A DNA stretch of 35,621 bases from contig SVHI01000013.1 of the NCBI GenBank assembly GCA_015055905.1, positions 1-35,621 on the forward strand, read 5' to 3'. This DNA is from Clostridiales bacterium (GTDB lineage: Bacteria > Bacillota > Clostridia > Christensenellales > UBA1242). Under the pieces are notes generated by a model that did not search any database, was not told the DNA's origin, and was given only the letters and a program-made list of their open reading frames with translations. The position numbers and the translations under genes were made by a program. Within the stretch, counting starts at the first letter, position 1. Every line of letters begins with the position of its first letter. Below, piece by piece: positions 15,334-22,529 of this stretch.

Positions 15334-16290
15334 ATGGAAAATATTGCGGTATTAACAAGTGGTGGCGACAGCCCAGGTATGAATGCTTGTATTAGAGCGG
15401 TTGTTAGATGCGGAATTGCTAACGGACTCACAGTTTATGGTGTTCAAAGAGGTTATGCTGGTCTTATTAATGACGAGATTATACCTTTGAATGAAAGAAG
15501 TGTTGGAAACATCATTCAACTTGGTGGAACATTCTTAAAAACTGCTAGATGCAAGGAGTTTATGACTCCAGAGGGTGTTGACAAGGCTGTTAAAAACCTT
15601 AGAAAATATAACATTGACGGCGTTGTTGTTATAGGCGGCGACGGAACATTTAGAGGCGCAAACGAACTCATTAAGAGAGGCGTGAAATGTGCTTGTATTC
15701 CAGCGACAATCGATAATAACTTGTTCTACACTGACTATACTATTGGATATGACACAGCAACAAACACTGTTGTTAACCTTATTAATAACTTTAGAGATAC
15801 ATCTCTTTCACACGATAGAGTTTCAATTATTGAGGTTATGGGGGCAGGTTGTGGTGACATCGCTCTTTGCGCAGGACTTGCGGCTGGTGCAGACGTTATT
15901 ATTGTTCCTGAAATCAAACTCGACATTGACAATATTTGTGAAAGACTCTCAAATGCAAGAAATCACGGTAAAGAAGGTTCTATTGTTCTTCTTGCTGAGA
16001 AGGTTTGCGACCCTAAGAAACTCGCAGAAGTTATTCAACAAAGATGCGGCATTGAATGTAGAACTGCAATACTTGGACACCTTCAACGTGGTGGTTCGCC
16101 ATCTGCGTTTGACAGAAACCTTGCAAGTAGAAGCGGCGCGATAGCTGTTGAAAGACTTAAACTTGAAGAGAGTGGTGTTGTTGGTTATAAAGCTGGTCAA
16201 TACATCTTTGTGCCAATAGAAGAAGCACTTTCTGCAAAACAAATTTTTGATATTGGTGGATATCAACTTGCACAGAAGTTAAGTTTCTAA
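15334..16290 (+). CDS. pfkA: 6-phosphofructokinase, ATP-dependent type
   Basis: PfkA phosphorylates fructose 6-phosphate to fructose 1,6-bisphosphate, the committed step of glycolysis. The 318-residue protein has GGDSPGMNACIRAVV (10-24), R72 in TARCKEF, GGDGT (101-105), the catalytic loop at 123-129, and LGHLQRGGSPSAFDR near 249-263. G104 points to ATP rather than pyrophosphate as donor. The catalytic loop reads PATIDNN rather than PGTIDND: D127 is kept, but position 129 is asparagine. The ATG at 15334 follows AGGAG by 8 bases; an in-frame upstream TTG has no ribosome binding site. Placement after dnaE is the common Clostridia order, although pyk does not follow here. Confidence 0.95.
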   Translation: MENIAVLTSGGDSPGMNACIRAVVRCGIANGLTVYGVQRGYAGLINDEIIPLNERSVGNIIQLGGTFLKTARCKEFMTPEGVDKAVKNLRKYNIDGVVVIGGDGTFRGANELIKRGVKCACIPATIDNNLFYTDYTIGYDTATNTVVNLINNFRDTSLSHDRVSIIEVMGAGCGDIALCAGLAAGADVIIVPEIKLDIDNICERLSNARNHGKEGSIVLLAEKVCDPKKLAEVIQQRCGIECRTAILGHLQRGGSPSAFDRNLASRSGAIAVERLKLEESGVVGYKAGQYIFVPIEEALSAKQIFDIGGYQLAQKLSF

Positions 16291-16300
16291 ATTTGATGCA

Positions 16301-16337
16301 AAAATAAGGTATTATGCCAAACATAATACCTTATTTT
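16301..16337 (+). terminator. Terminator after pfkA, copy B of the palindrome
   Basis: A perfect 16-bp stem (16301-16316 with 16322-16337) with a 5-base CCAAA loop ends in TTTT. The core is GTATTATG-N5-CATAATAC: relative to copy A the second arm base changes from G to A, with the compensating change in the other arm, so pairing is preserved. Confidence 0.8.
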
Positions 16338-16374
16338 ATTTGATTTTAGAGCAAATTTTAGGAGAAAGATTAAA

Positions 16375-17106
16375 ATGAAAGTTTATCTTGTTGGAACTAG
16401 TTGCACGTGGTTTGAAAGAAACAATACAAGTTTTATTTTAGATGATAAAATTCTATTTGATGTTCCAGATGGAGCATATAAATTAATCATTCGAAAAATG
16501 AATATTTTTGATGTCAAGAGTATATATATTTCGCATTTTCATTCTGACCATTTCACTGATATGCAGGTGATTGCAACCAGATTTATGAGAGAAAGTGAAA
16601 AGAATGGTGTAACCGAAAAACTTAACATCTATGGACCAAAGGGAACACTTGACCATCTTGTTGAATTTAACAAAGTTGTTTTTGGTGGCTGCGATGAATG
16701 TAGCAAAGAAAGCCTTACAAAGAGAATCAACTTTATTGAAGTTGAAGATGGTGATGAGTTTGAAGACCTTGGCTATAAGGTGAAGGTTTTTGAAATGGAC
16801 CACGGAAAGGTTTACTGTCAAGGCTATACTTTTACTGATAAAAATGGGCAGACTATTGGGTTTACTGCTGACACAAAAGATTGTGATAATCTTCACAAAA
16901 TGCTCGAAATTAGCGATGTTGCTTTTGTTGATATGGCTGCAACTGAGCCACATCATTCGCATCTTGACACAGAGGCGTTTGTTCAGTTGACTCAAAAGTA
17001 TAAAAATTGTAAAATGTATCCTGTTCACACATCAGATTCAGCACAAGAATTTGCTGAAAAAAACGGGCTTAATGCGGTTTATGATGGTCAGGAATTAAAC
17101 TTTTAG
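16375..17106 (+). CDS. Metallo-beta-lactamase-fold hydrolase, RNase Z-like
   Basis: The 243-residue protein is a single metallo-beta-lactamase domain. It carries the metal-binding motif HFHSDH (54-59), a histidine in EMDHGKV, the aspartate of IGFTADT, and a C-terminal histidine in YPVHTSD. The overall pattern is close to the RNase Z/ElaC and UlaG-like branches (COG1234). It lacks the full RNase Z exosite, so tRNA 3' processing is possible but not shown. AGGAG lies at 16360-16364, 10 bases before the ATG. It lies downstream of the pfkA terminator; I see no convincing own promoter. Confidence 0.8.
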   Translation: MKVYLVGTSCTWFERNNTSFILDDKILFDVPDGAYKLIIRKMNIFDVKSIYISHFHSDHFTDMQVIATRFMRESEKNGVTEKLNIYGPKGTLDHLVEFNKVVFGGCDECSKESLTKRINFIEVEDGDEFEDLGYKVKVFEMDHGKVYCQGYTFTDKNGQTIGFTADTKDCDNLHKMLEISDVAFVDMAATEPHHSHLDTEAFVQLTQKYKNCKMYPVHTSDSAQEFAEKNGLNAVYDGQELNF

Positions 17107-17137
17107 AAAAAGAATATAATTTTGTAGAGGAAAGTTG

Positions 17138-17842
17138 ATGGGGGAATGGCTTAAAAACTTGTTTGTGGCAATCTTTGGCGAGCATAGCGGAATTGCTACA
17201 TTCATAATTTCTATGATTCCAATAGTTGAACTTAGAGGTGCGATACCTTTTGGTGCGGCTGAGGCAATGTGGGGTGCAAATGCACTTCCTGTGTGGCTAT
17301 CGTTTTTGATTTCAGTGGCAGGTTCTTCGCTTGTCTGTGTGATTTTAACGTTTTTGTTTATGCCATTTTTTAATTGGCTCAAACGCACAAAACTATTTAA
17401 GAAAATTGCAAGTGCTATTGAAAATAAGATTTCTAAAAACTCTGAAAAAATCGAAGAAAACGCTAAGAAAGAAAAGAATGAGAAAAGAAAAAAACTTATT
17501 ATGTGGCTAGGTGTTTTCTTGTTTGTTGCAATTCCTCTTCCACTCACTGGAGTGTGGACAGGAACGGCGATTGCACTCTTTATTGGAATGAGCAGAAAGG
17601 CAACAATGACTTCTGTTATTTCAGGAAACTTGGTTGCAGGCTTAATTATGATGGCTGTGTCATACTTGTTTGCAGACAACACGATTATTGTTTTGTGGAT
17701 ATTCTTGGCGCTCTTGGCTGTATTTATTTTGGCAGCTGTTATCAAGAAACTTACCGAAAAGGTTAGAAATAAAAATAAACCAATTGAAATTGAAGGTGAG
17801 GTTGTTAATGAGCCTCAACAACAAATTGAAGAGTCAAAGTAA
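17138..17842 (+). CDS. Small multidrug export-like membrane protein (COG2426)
   Basis: The 234-residue protein has about five hydrophobic segments. It shows the two hallmarks of the Sm_multidrug_ex family (PF06695): MIPIVELRGAIPFG at 26-39 and IPLPLTGVWTGT at 132-143. A charged cytoplasmic loop (about 82-119, rich in K and E) separates the halves, and a polar tail follows residue 205. Transport activity is only nominal for the family and the substrate is unknown. The ATG at 17138 follows AGAGGAAAG; an in-frame TTG lies one codon earlier. TATAAT at 17115-17120 could be a -10, but no good -35 accompanies it. It converges with the ABC operon across a shared terminator. Confidence 0.8.
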   Translation: MGEWLKNLFVAIFGEHSGIATFIISMIPIVELRGAIPFGAAEAMWGANALPVWLSFLISVAGSSLVCVILTFLFMPFFNWLKRTKLFKKIASAIENKISKNSEKIEENAKKEKNEKRKKLIMWLGVFLFVAIPLPLTGVWTGTAIALFIGMSRKATMTSVISGNLVAGLIMMAVSYLFADNTIIVLWIFLALLAVFILAAVIKKLTEKVRNKNKPIEIEGEVVNEPQQQIEESK

Positions 17843-17866
17843 AAAGACAGGGAAACCTGTCTTTTT
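17841..17866. terminator. Bidirectional terminator with GAAA tetraloop
   Basis: A perfect 11-bp stem (17841-17851 with 17856-17866) closes on GAAA, with A5 and T5 flanks. It ends the COG2426 gene on the plus strand and the ABC operon on the minus strand; it slightly overlaps the last codon of each. Confidence 0.85.
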
Positions 17867-18689
17867 ATCTGCCTTTTGTAATGATTTTTTCAAAAATTGA
17901 GATTATTCCATACATTATTGCTGAAAGGATACAAAGAATAATTATTGCGGTCATAACGAGGTCAAGTTTGAATACCTGTCCGCCATAAACCAAAAGATAA
18001 CCAAGTCCTGCTTTACTTGAAAGGTATTCTCCCATAATAACGCCAACCCAAGCCATTCCCAAATTTATTTTGAGAGTTGCAATAAAGTTTGGAAGCGTTG
18101 CAGGGAAGACAAGTTTTGTCATAATTTGAAATTTGTTTGCGCCCATTGATTTAAGGAGCATAATTTTTTCTGCGGGAACTTCGAGGTATGAGTTTAAAAG
18201 ATTGATTATTGTTATGATTACGCAGATGAGTATACCCATTGTGACAATGGCTTTTGTGCCAATGCCAACCCAGATAATAATGAGCGGACCTAGAGCGATT
18301 TTTGGCAAACTGTTTAAAACAACCAAATATGGTTCTAAAATCCTATGCAAAAATTTCATTGAATATAGCAAAACCGCGACGGCAAGTCCAATGATGGTGC
18401 TGAGTGCAAATGCTATTATGGTTTCGTTTAGTGTCGTCCAGATATGCAAGAACAGAGTTCCATTTTCATAGAGAGAAATGGTTTGTTTAACGATTCTTGA
18501 TGGCGACGAAATTATGAACGGGTCAACGATGTTTTTGCTTGCAATTAATTCCCAAGAACCAAGCAATAAAATAAGCAAAGAGATTCTTGAAATGTTAATG
18601 ATTATTGTTTTTGTTTTTTCGCGTTTTACATATTTTTTATGTGCGATTGAACCTTGAATTTTTTGTTTTTTAAGTCTTATTGTTCTCAT
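17865..18689 (-). CDS. ABC transporter permease, TauC/SsuC type
   Basis: The 274-residue inner-membrane permease has about six hydrophobic segments. The cytoplasmic coupling motif is in LLKSMGANKFQIMTKLVFPATLPNF, followed by MAWVGVIMGEYLSSKAGLGYL, typical of importers for nitrate, taurine, sulfonates or thiamine precursors. The first 40 residues are basic. The start chosen is the ATG at 18689, which overlaps the ATPase stop as ATGA; a further upstream in-frame ATG at 18704 has no ribosome binding site. It is the last gene of the operon. Confidence 0.9.
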   Translation of the reverse strand: MRTIRLKKQKIQGSIAHKKYVKREKTKTIIINISRISLLILLLGSWELIASKNIVDPFIISSPSRIVKQTISLYENGTLFLHIWTTLNETIIAFALSTIIGLAVAVLLYSMKFLHRILEPYLVVLNSLPKIALGPLIIIWVGIGTKAIVTMGILICVIITIINLLNSYLEVPAEKIMLLKSMGANKFQIMTKLVFPATLPNFIATLKINLGMAWVGVIMGEYLSSKAGLGYLLVYGGQVFKLDLVMTAIIILCILSAIMYGIISIFEKIITKGR

Positions 18690-19441
18690 TGTAGTTCGTC
18701 CCATAGTGATTTGAAATAAGAATTAAAAATTGGGTCGTTTCTTCTTTCGAGAGGTGTGAGAGATTCGTTAAATTCAAGGTTAAAGATTGTTTTTATAGTT
18801 CCAGGTCTCTTTGTTAAAACAATAATTCGGTTGCTCATTGAGATTGCTTCACTAATGTCGTGTGTAACCAAGATTGCGGTTTTGTGTTCCGACTTAATGA
18901 TGCTGTGAATGTTGTTTTGAACCGACAGTCTGGTTTGAGAATCTAGAGCAGAGAATGGTTCGTCTAAAAGCAGAATTTTGGGGTTTAGTGCAAGTGTTCT
19001 AATGAGTGACACTCTTTGCCTCATTCCGCCAGACAGTTCTGTTGGTTTGGCTTTTTCAAACCCGCCAAGACCATATTTGTTTATGAGAGATTTTAATTCA
19101 ATTTTTGATAGGCAGTTTTTGTTGTGATTTATCTTTGGTCCAATTAAAACGTTTTGATAGATGTTTATCCATTCAAAAAGGTTGTCACGCTGGAACATAT
19201 AGCCAACATCTGTTGAAACGTTTTTCACTTGCTTTCCGTCAATAAAAATTTCGCCACTTGATGGAGCAATTAGCCCAGCGATTAGTGACAGAATTGTTGT
19301 TTTTCCAGAGCCGCTTGGACCAACAATACTCACAAATTCACCCTTTGAAACATCAAAGGAAATGTTTTTTATTGCTTCAGTTTCAGATTTTAATGTTTGA
19401 TAGGTTAAAGAAATATTCTTGATTTCAAGTAGTTTATTCAT
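18686..19441 (-). CDS. ABC transporter ATP-binding protein, NitT/TauT type
   Basis: The 251-residue ATPase has Walker A GPSGSGKT (41-48), Q-loop MFQRDN (Q84), signature LSGGMRQR (136-143), Walker B ILLLDEP (156-162) and switch histidine VTHD (H194). It energises the permease encoded just downstream. A ribosome binding site (AGGAGG on the minus strand) lies in the 38-base gap after the binding-protein gene. Like other NitT/TauT ATPases it has no C-terminal regulatory domain. Confidence 0.94.
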   Translation of the reverse strand: MNKLLEIKNISLTYQTLKSETEAIKNISFDVSKGEFVSIVGPSGSGKTTILSLIAGLIAPSSGEIFIDGKQVKNVSTDVGYMFQRDNLFEWINIYQNVLIGPKINHNKNCLSKIELKSLINKYGLGGFEKAKPTELSGGMRQRVSLIRTLALNPKILLLDEPFSALDSQTRLSVQNNIHSIIKSEHKTAILVTHDISEAISMSNRIIVLTKRPGTIKTIFNLEFNESLTPLERRNDPIFNSYFKSLWDELQ

Positions 19442-19479
19442 ACGATGTTTGTTTCCTCCTTTGAATAAAATTCAAAAGA

Positions 19480-20475
19480 TTAGATTGTGTTTGCAATAGA
19501 ATTGTCGACAATCTTGCTAAAATCAACATCTTCTTCGAGTGTTCCAGCGTTTTTGAGCACACTTAAAAGTCTGGCATAAGAGTCTTTGCTCATTGCTGGT
19601 GAGTTTGACCAAGCGTCAATCTCGAGATATTTTTCAACTGCTGCCATAAGTTCTTCTTTGGTTGTTCCGTCAAATGATGGGACAAGGGCTTCGGCAACAT
19701 CGCTAGAAGATGATGTTGTTATGAATATGTATGCCTTTTTAATTGCTCTTAAAAAGCCTTCAACTTGAGCCTTGTTTTTCGAAATATAGTCAGGGTATGC
19801 CATAAAACAGGTATATGGGATTTCGCCTGAATATTCGCCAACAGAGCCGACATAATAACCTTTTCCTGCTGAAACAAAAGCAGATGCTGTTGGTTCAAAC
19901 ATTGTGCAGAACTCAGCGTTTGTTGATTCAAAAACTGAAACCATCATATTAAATGATGTGTCTTTGTCGAGCGTTACGTTTGTTCCGTTGATAACACCCG
20001 ATTTGTTGCAAAGCCATTCAAATGTCATTGCGGGCATTCCGCCTTGACGGCCGATGATTGCTGTTTTGCCGAGAAGAGATGATTCAAAACTAAATGAAGA
20101 GATTGGTGTTTTTGAAATTAAAAAACTACCATCTTTTTTTGTTAGTTGACCAAACACAACAGGGTGGTTTGTGCTGCCGTTTGCTTCAACGTAAACAACC
20201 GTTTCTGGACCCATTAGTGCCATATCGGCTGAGCCAGAGAGAAGAGCGGTCATACTTGCATCACTTCCGCCACCGTTTGTCAGTTCTATAGTGATGCCTT
20301 CTTCTTCCATATAGCCTTTGTTAATTGCAACATAAAGCGGAGCATAGAACACACTGTGAGTAACTTCATTGAGTCTTATTGTTCCAGCCTTTGTTTCTTT
20401 TTTGCAACCCACAAAACTCAAACTTGAGCAAATCACGAGTGCAAATACACAAATAAAAGTAAATAATTTTTTCAT
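19480..20475 (-). CDS. ABC transporter substrate-binding lipoprotein, NMT1-like
   Basis: The 331-residue protein has a lipoprotein signal (MKKLFTFICVFALVICSS, then FVGC with C24 as lipidation site). The mature part begins IRLNEVTHSVFYAPLYVAIN, a pattern typical of the NMT1/SsuA/ThiY-like type 2 binding proteins. It contains GGGSDASMTALLSGSADMALMGPE, the usual ligand-loop region. The ligand could be an organosulfonate, a pyrimidine or thiamine precursor, or another small anion; neither a riboswitch nor a biosynthetic neighbour identifies it. GGAGG precedes the start. It is the first gene of the minus-strand operon. Confidence 0.9.
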   Translation of the reverse strand: MKKLFTFICVFALVICSSLSFVGCKKETKAGTIRLNEVTHSVFYAPLYVAINKGYMEEEGITIELTNGGGSDASMTALLSGSADMALMGPETVVYVEANGSTNHPVVFGQLTKKDGSFLISKTPISSFSFESSLLGKTAIIGRQGGMPAMTFEWLCNKSGVINGTNVTLDKDTSFNMMVSVFESTNAEFCTMFEPTASAFVSAGKGYYVGSVGEYSGEIPYTCFMAYPDYISKNKAQVEGFLRAIKKAYIFITTSSSSDVAEALVPSFDGTTKEELMAAVEKYLEIDAWSNSPAMSKDSYARLLSVLKNAGTLEEDVDFSKIVDNSIANTI

Positions 20476-20493
20476 TATTCCTCCATAAATTTA

Positions 20494-20521
20494 TAAGAGA
20501 ACTAAAAATAACATTCTCTTA
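20494..20521. promoter_or_regulatory. Inverted repeat in the leader of the ABC operon
   Basis: TAAGAGAA (20494-20501) and TTCTCTTA (20514-20521) form a perfect 8-bp inverted repeat with a 12-base spacer. It lies 18 to 46 bases upstream of the binding-protein start. It may be an operator or a leader hairpin. No full riboswitch-like conservation is recognised, and no convincing minus-strand -35/-10 pair is seen. Confidence 0.45.
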
Positions 20522-20573
20522 CAAAATATTTTATGAAACTTTCGATTTTTTGTGATTTTAGGGGCAAAAGAAT

Positions 20574-20602
20574 TTTACTTTTTTATGCCATTTTGGTAAT
20601 AT
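20574..20602 (+). promoter_or_regulatory. Candidate promoter of the membrane protein pair
   Basis: TTTACT at 20574-20579 and TAATAT at 20597-20602 are separated by 17 bases. TAGGAGC before the ATG at 20621 is the ribosome binding site. Confidence 0.5.
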
Positions 20603-20620
20603 TGTAATGTAGGAGCAATT

Positions 20621-21223
20621 ATGTTTGAATCAAACTCTAAATTTCCAAAATTTTATGTCTATATGATGTTGCTTTCAGCAATCCTTGCGTTTGTTGGAAT
20701 GTTTTTTAGTGTGAAAATTGTTTCGGCAATTTATTTTGTTGTGATAATTTTGAGTTTAGTGCTTTATATTTTAGATAAAAAATATGGAACGCTTTTAACA
20801 AACTATAAACTCACTTTTGCTTTGTTTGAACTCGTTAACCTAATTGCAGTAATTTCGATTGTGTATTATGAGTTTTCAAACCACTCAGAAGTTTTGAATT
20901 TGTTTTTGGTTCTCTTAATTGTTATTGAAGTTTTGATGCTCATCATTGACATTTTTGTGATTAAAAACAAAAACCTCACAAAGAAAGAAAATCTCACAAT
21001 AGACTTTTTCAAACTTTGTTCAATGGTTTGCATTTTGACATATTTCTTCAATGTTTCAAAATTATACTTTTCAATTTTTGCATTTGTGTTTGAAGCCATT
21101 GTTTTAGTGTTTAAGGTTTACTGCAACCTTGAAGATAAGCCTACAAAAGAAGAAGTAAAAAAAGAAGAGGATATCATTGAAGATGTTATCCACTCAAGTT
21201 CAGAAGAAGGAGATAAAGATTAA
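20621..21223 (+). CDS. Hypothetical membrane protein with acidic tail, 200 aa
   Basis: The family is not recognised. The 200-residue protein has about six hydrophobic segments (roughly 12-30, 32-48, 63-82, 89-110, 126-142 and 147-165). A strongly acidic and lysine-rich cytoplasmic tail (TKEEVKKEEDIIEDVI onward) follows. A clear Shine-Dalgarno sets the start. The last base of its stop codon is shared with the ATG of the next small membrane gene, so the two are coupled and may act together. Confidence 0.8.
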   Translation: MFESNSKFPKFYVYMMLLSAILAFVGMFFSVKIVSAIYFVVIILSLVLYILDKKYGTLLTNYKLTFALFELVNLIAVISIVYYEFSNHSEVLNLFLVLLIVIEVLMLIIDIFVIKNKNLTKKENLTIDFFKLCSMVCILTYFFNVSKLYFSIFAFVFEAIVLVFKVYCNLEDKPTKEEVKKEEDIIEDVIHSSSEEGDKD

Positions 21224-21414
21224 TGACTGTTGTAAAACTTATATTTTTGGGCGTTATGACAATGTGTGCTATCATTGCGTTTCTTGCTCCAGTGTTTGCA
21301 CCTGAACAAAAATATAAAAATAATGCTGGAAAGCGTCTTAGAATTATTGTAAAGACACGTATGGCGTGCTTTTTGGTGTTCTTGGTGATGCTTTTGCTTT
21401 GTATCATACTATAA
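21223..21414 (+). CDS. Small hypothetical membrane protein, 63 aa
   Basis: The 63-residue protein has two hydrophobic segments (about 3-24 and 45-62) separated by a basic loop (PEQKYKNNAGKRLRIIVKTR), a hairpin topology. AAGGAGAT lies 8 bases before the ATG. The start overlaps the stop of the preceding membrane gene by one base. The family is not recognised; a small accessory subunit of the upstream protein is one possibility. Confidence 0.75.
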   Translation: MTVVKLIFLGVMTMCAIIAFLAPVFAPEQKYKNNAGKRLRIIVKTRMACFLVFLVMLLLCIIL

Positions 21415-21447
21415 AAGAGAAAATAAACAAAAAGAGGAGAAATTATT

Positions 21448-22458
21448 ATGAAAATTTTACTTACTGGTGGACTTGGATTCATTGGTTCACACACAGCTGT
21501 TGACCTTATGGAAAGGGGACACGATGTTGTTATTGCAGACAACCTTAGCAACTCAAAAATTGAGGTGTTAGATAAAATTAAACAAATCACAGGAAAGGAA
21601 GCAAAGTTCTATCAAATTGATATTTGTGACCTTGATGCATTAGATAAACTCTTTGAGGAAAATAAAGACATTTTTGGTGTCATTCATTTTGCTGGCTACA
21701 AAGCGGTTGGTGAGTCTGTTGCAAAACCTCTTATGTATTATGAAAACAACCTTATTTCAACATTCAATCTTTTGAAAGTTATGCAAAAGTATAACTGCAA
21801 GAACATTGTATTTAGTTCTTCAGCAACAGTTTATTCACCAAAGAACGTTATGCCACTTACTGAAGATGCTGATTTAGGTGCATCAAACCCTTATGGCAGA
21901 ACAAAATTGTTCAATGAACATATTTTGAGAGATTTCCAATTCGTTAATCCTGATTATGATGTTGTTTTGCTTAGATATTTCAACCCAATCGGTGCACACG
22001 AGTCTGGACTTCTTGGCGAAGACCCAAATGGTATTCCAAACAACTTAATGCCTTATATTTGCAAGGTTGCTGTTGGTGAACTTGACCACTTGAATATTTT
22101 TGGTAATGACTACAAAACAAAAGATGGAACAGGTGTTCGTGACTACATTCACGTTGTTGACCTTGCTAGAGCACACTCTCTTTCTATTGAAAAGATTATA
22201 AGAGAAGGCCGCATTGGCTTTAAGGTTTATAACCTTGGAACTGGAACAGGTTATTCTGTTCTTGATATCGTTAACGCATTCAATAGGGTTAATGGTGACC
22301 TTGTTAAATATGAAATCGCTGCAAGAAGACCTGGTGACATTGATGAGTGTTATGCTTCACCAAAACTTGCAGAAGAAGAACTTGGCTTTAAAGCAGAGAA
22401 GACTCTTGATGAAATGTGCAAGTCAAGTTATCAATATCAAAAAAATAATAAAAAATAA
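21448..22458 (+). CDS. galE: UDP-glucose 4-epimerase
   Basis: GalE interconverts UDP-glucose and UDP-galactose with bound NAD, for galactose use and for cell-surface sugars. The 336-residue extended short-chain dehydrogenase has the NAD motif GGLGFIGSH (7-15) and the catalytic pair Y149 and K153 in NPYGRTK. It has the serines of VFSSSATVY, and the substrate-side blocks DGTGVRDYIHVVDLA and ARRPGDIDECYAS. GAGGAG lies before the ATG. No other galactose genes are near. The gene follows two small membrane protein genes by 33 bases. Confidence 0.96.
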   Translation: MKILLTGGLGFIGSHTAVDLMERGHDVVIADNLSNSKIEVLDKIKQITGKEAKFYQIDICDLDALDKLFEENKDIFGVIHFAGYKAVGESVAKPLMYYENNLISTFNLLKVMQKYNCKNIVFSSSATVYSPKNVMPLTEDADLGASNPYGRTKLFNEHILRDFQFVNPDYDVVLLRYFNPIGAHESGLLGEDPNGIPNNLMPYICKVAVGELDHLNIFGNDYKTKDGTGVRDYIHVVDLARAHSLSIEKIIREGRIGFKVYNLGTGTGYSVLDIVNAFNRVNGDLVKYEIAARRPGDIDECYASPKLAEEELGFKAEKTLDEMCKSSYQYQKNNKK

Positions 22459-22469
22459 ACTAACTACTA

Positions 22470-22498
22470 TTGAAAAATGATTATTTTCGGAGTATTAT
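22470..22498 (+). promoter_or_regulatory. Promoter of valS
   Basis: TTGAAA at 22470-22475 and TATTAT at 22493-22498 are separated by 17 bases. The leader is too short for a T-box, and none is seen. Confidence 0.7.
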
Positions 22499-22529
22499 TT
22501 TATAGCACGACTTTATTTAGGAGAAAATA

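Noticed and set aside
16483..17028. Minus-strand reading frame of 181 codons opposite the metallo-beta-lactamase gene
   Set aside because: It is a shadow frame; the plus-strand gene carries all catalytic motifs.
17095..17745. Minus-strand reading frame of 216 codons opposite the COG2426 gene
   Set aside because: The plus-strand frame has the family motifs and a ribosome binding site; the other is its complement.
22459..22529. T-box leader before valS
   Set aside because: The space is only about 70 bases and holds an ordinary promoter; no specifier or antiterminator sequence is seen.
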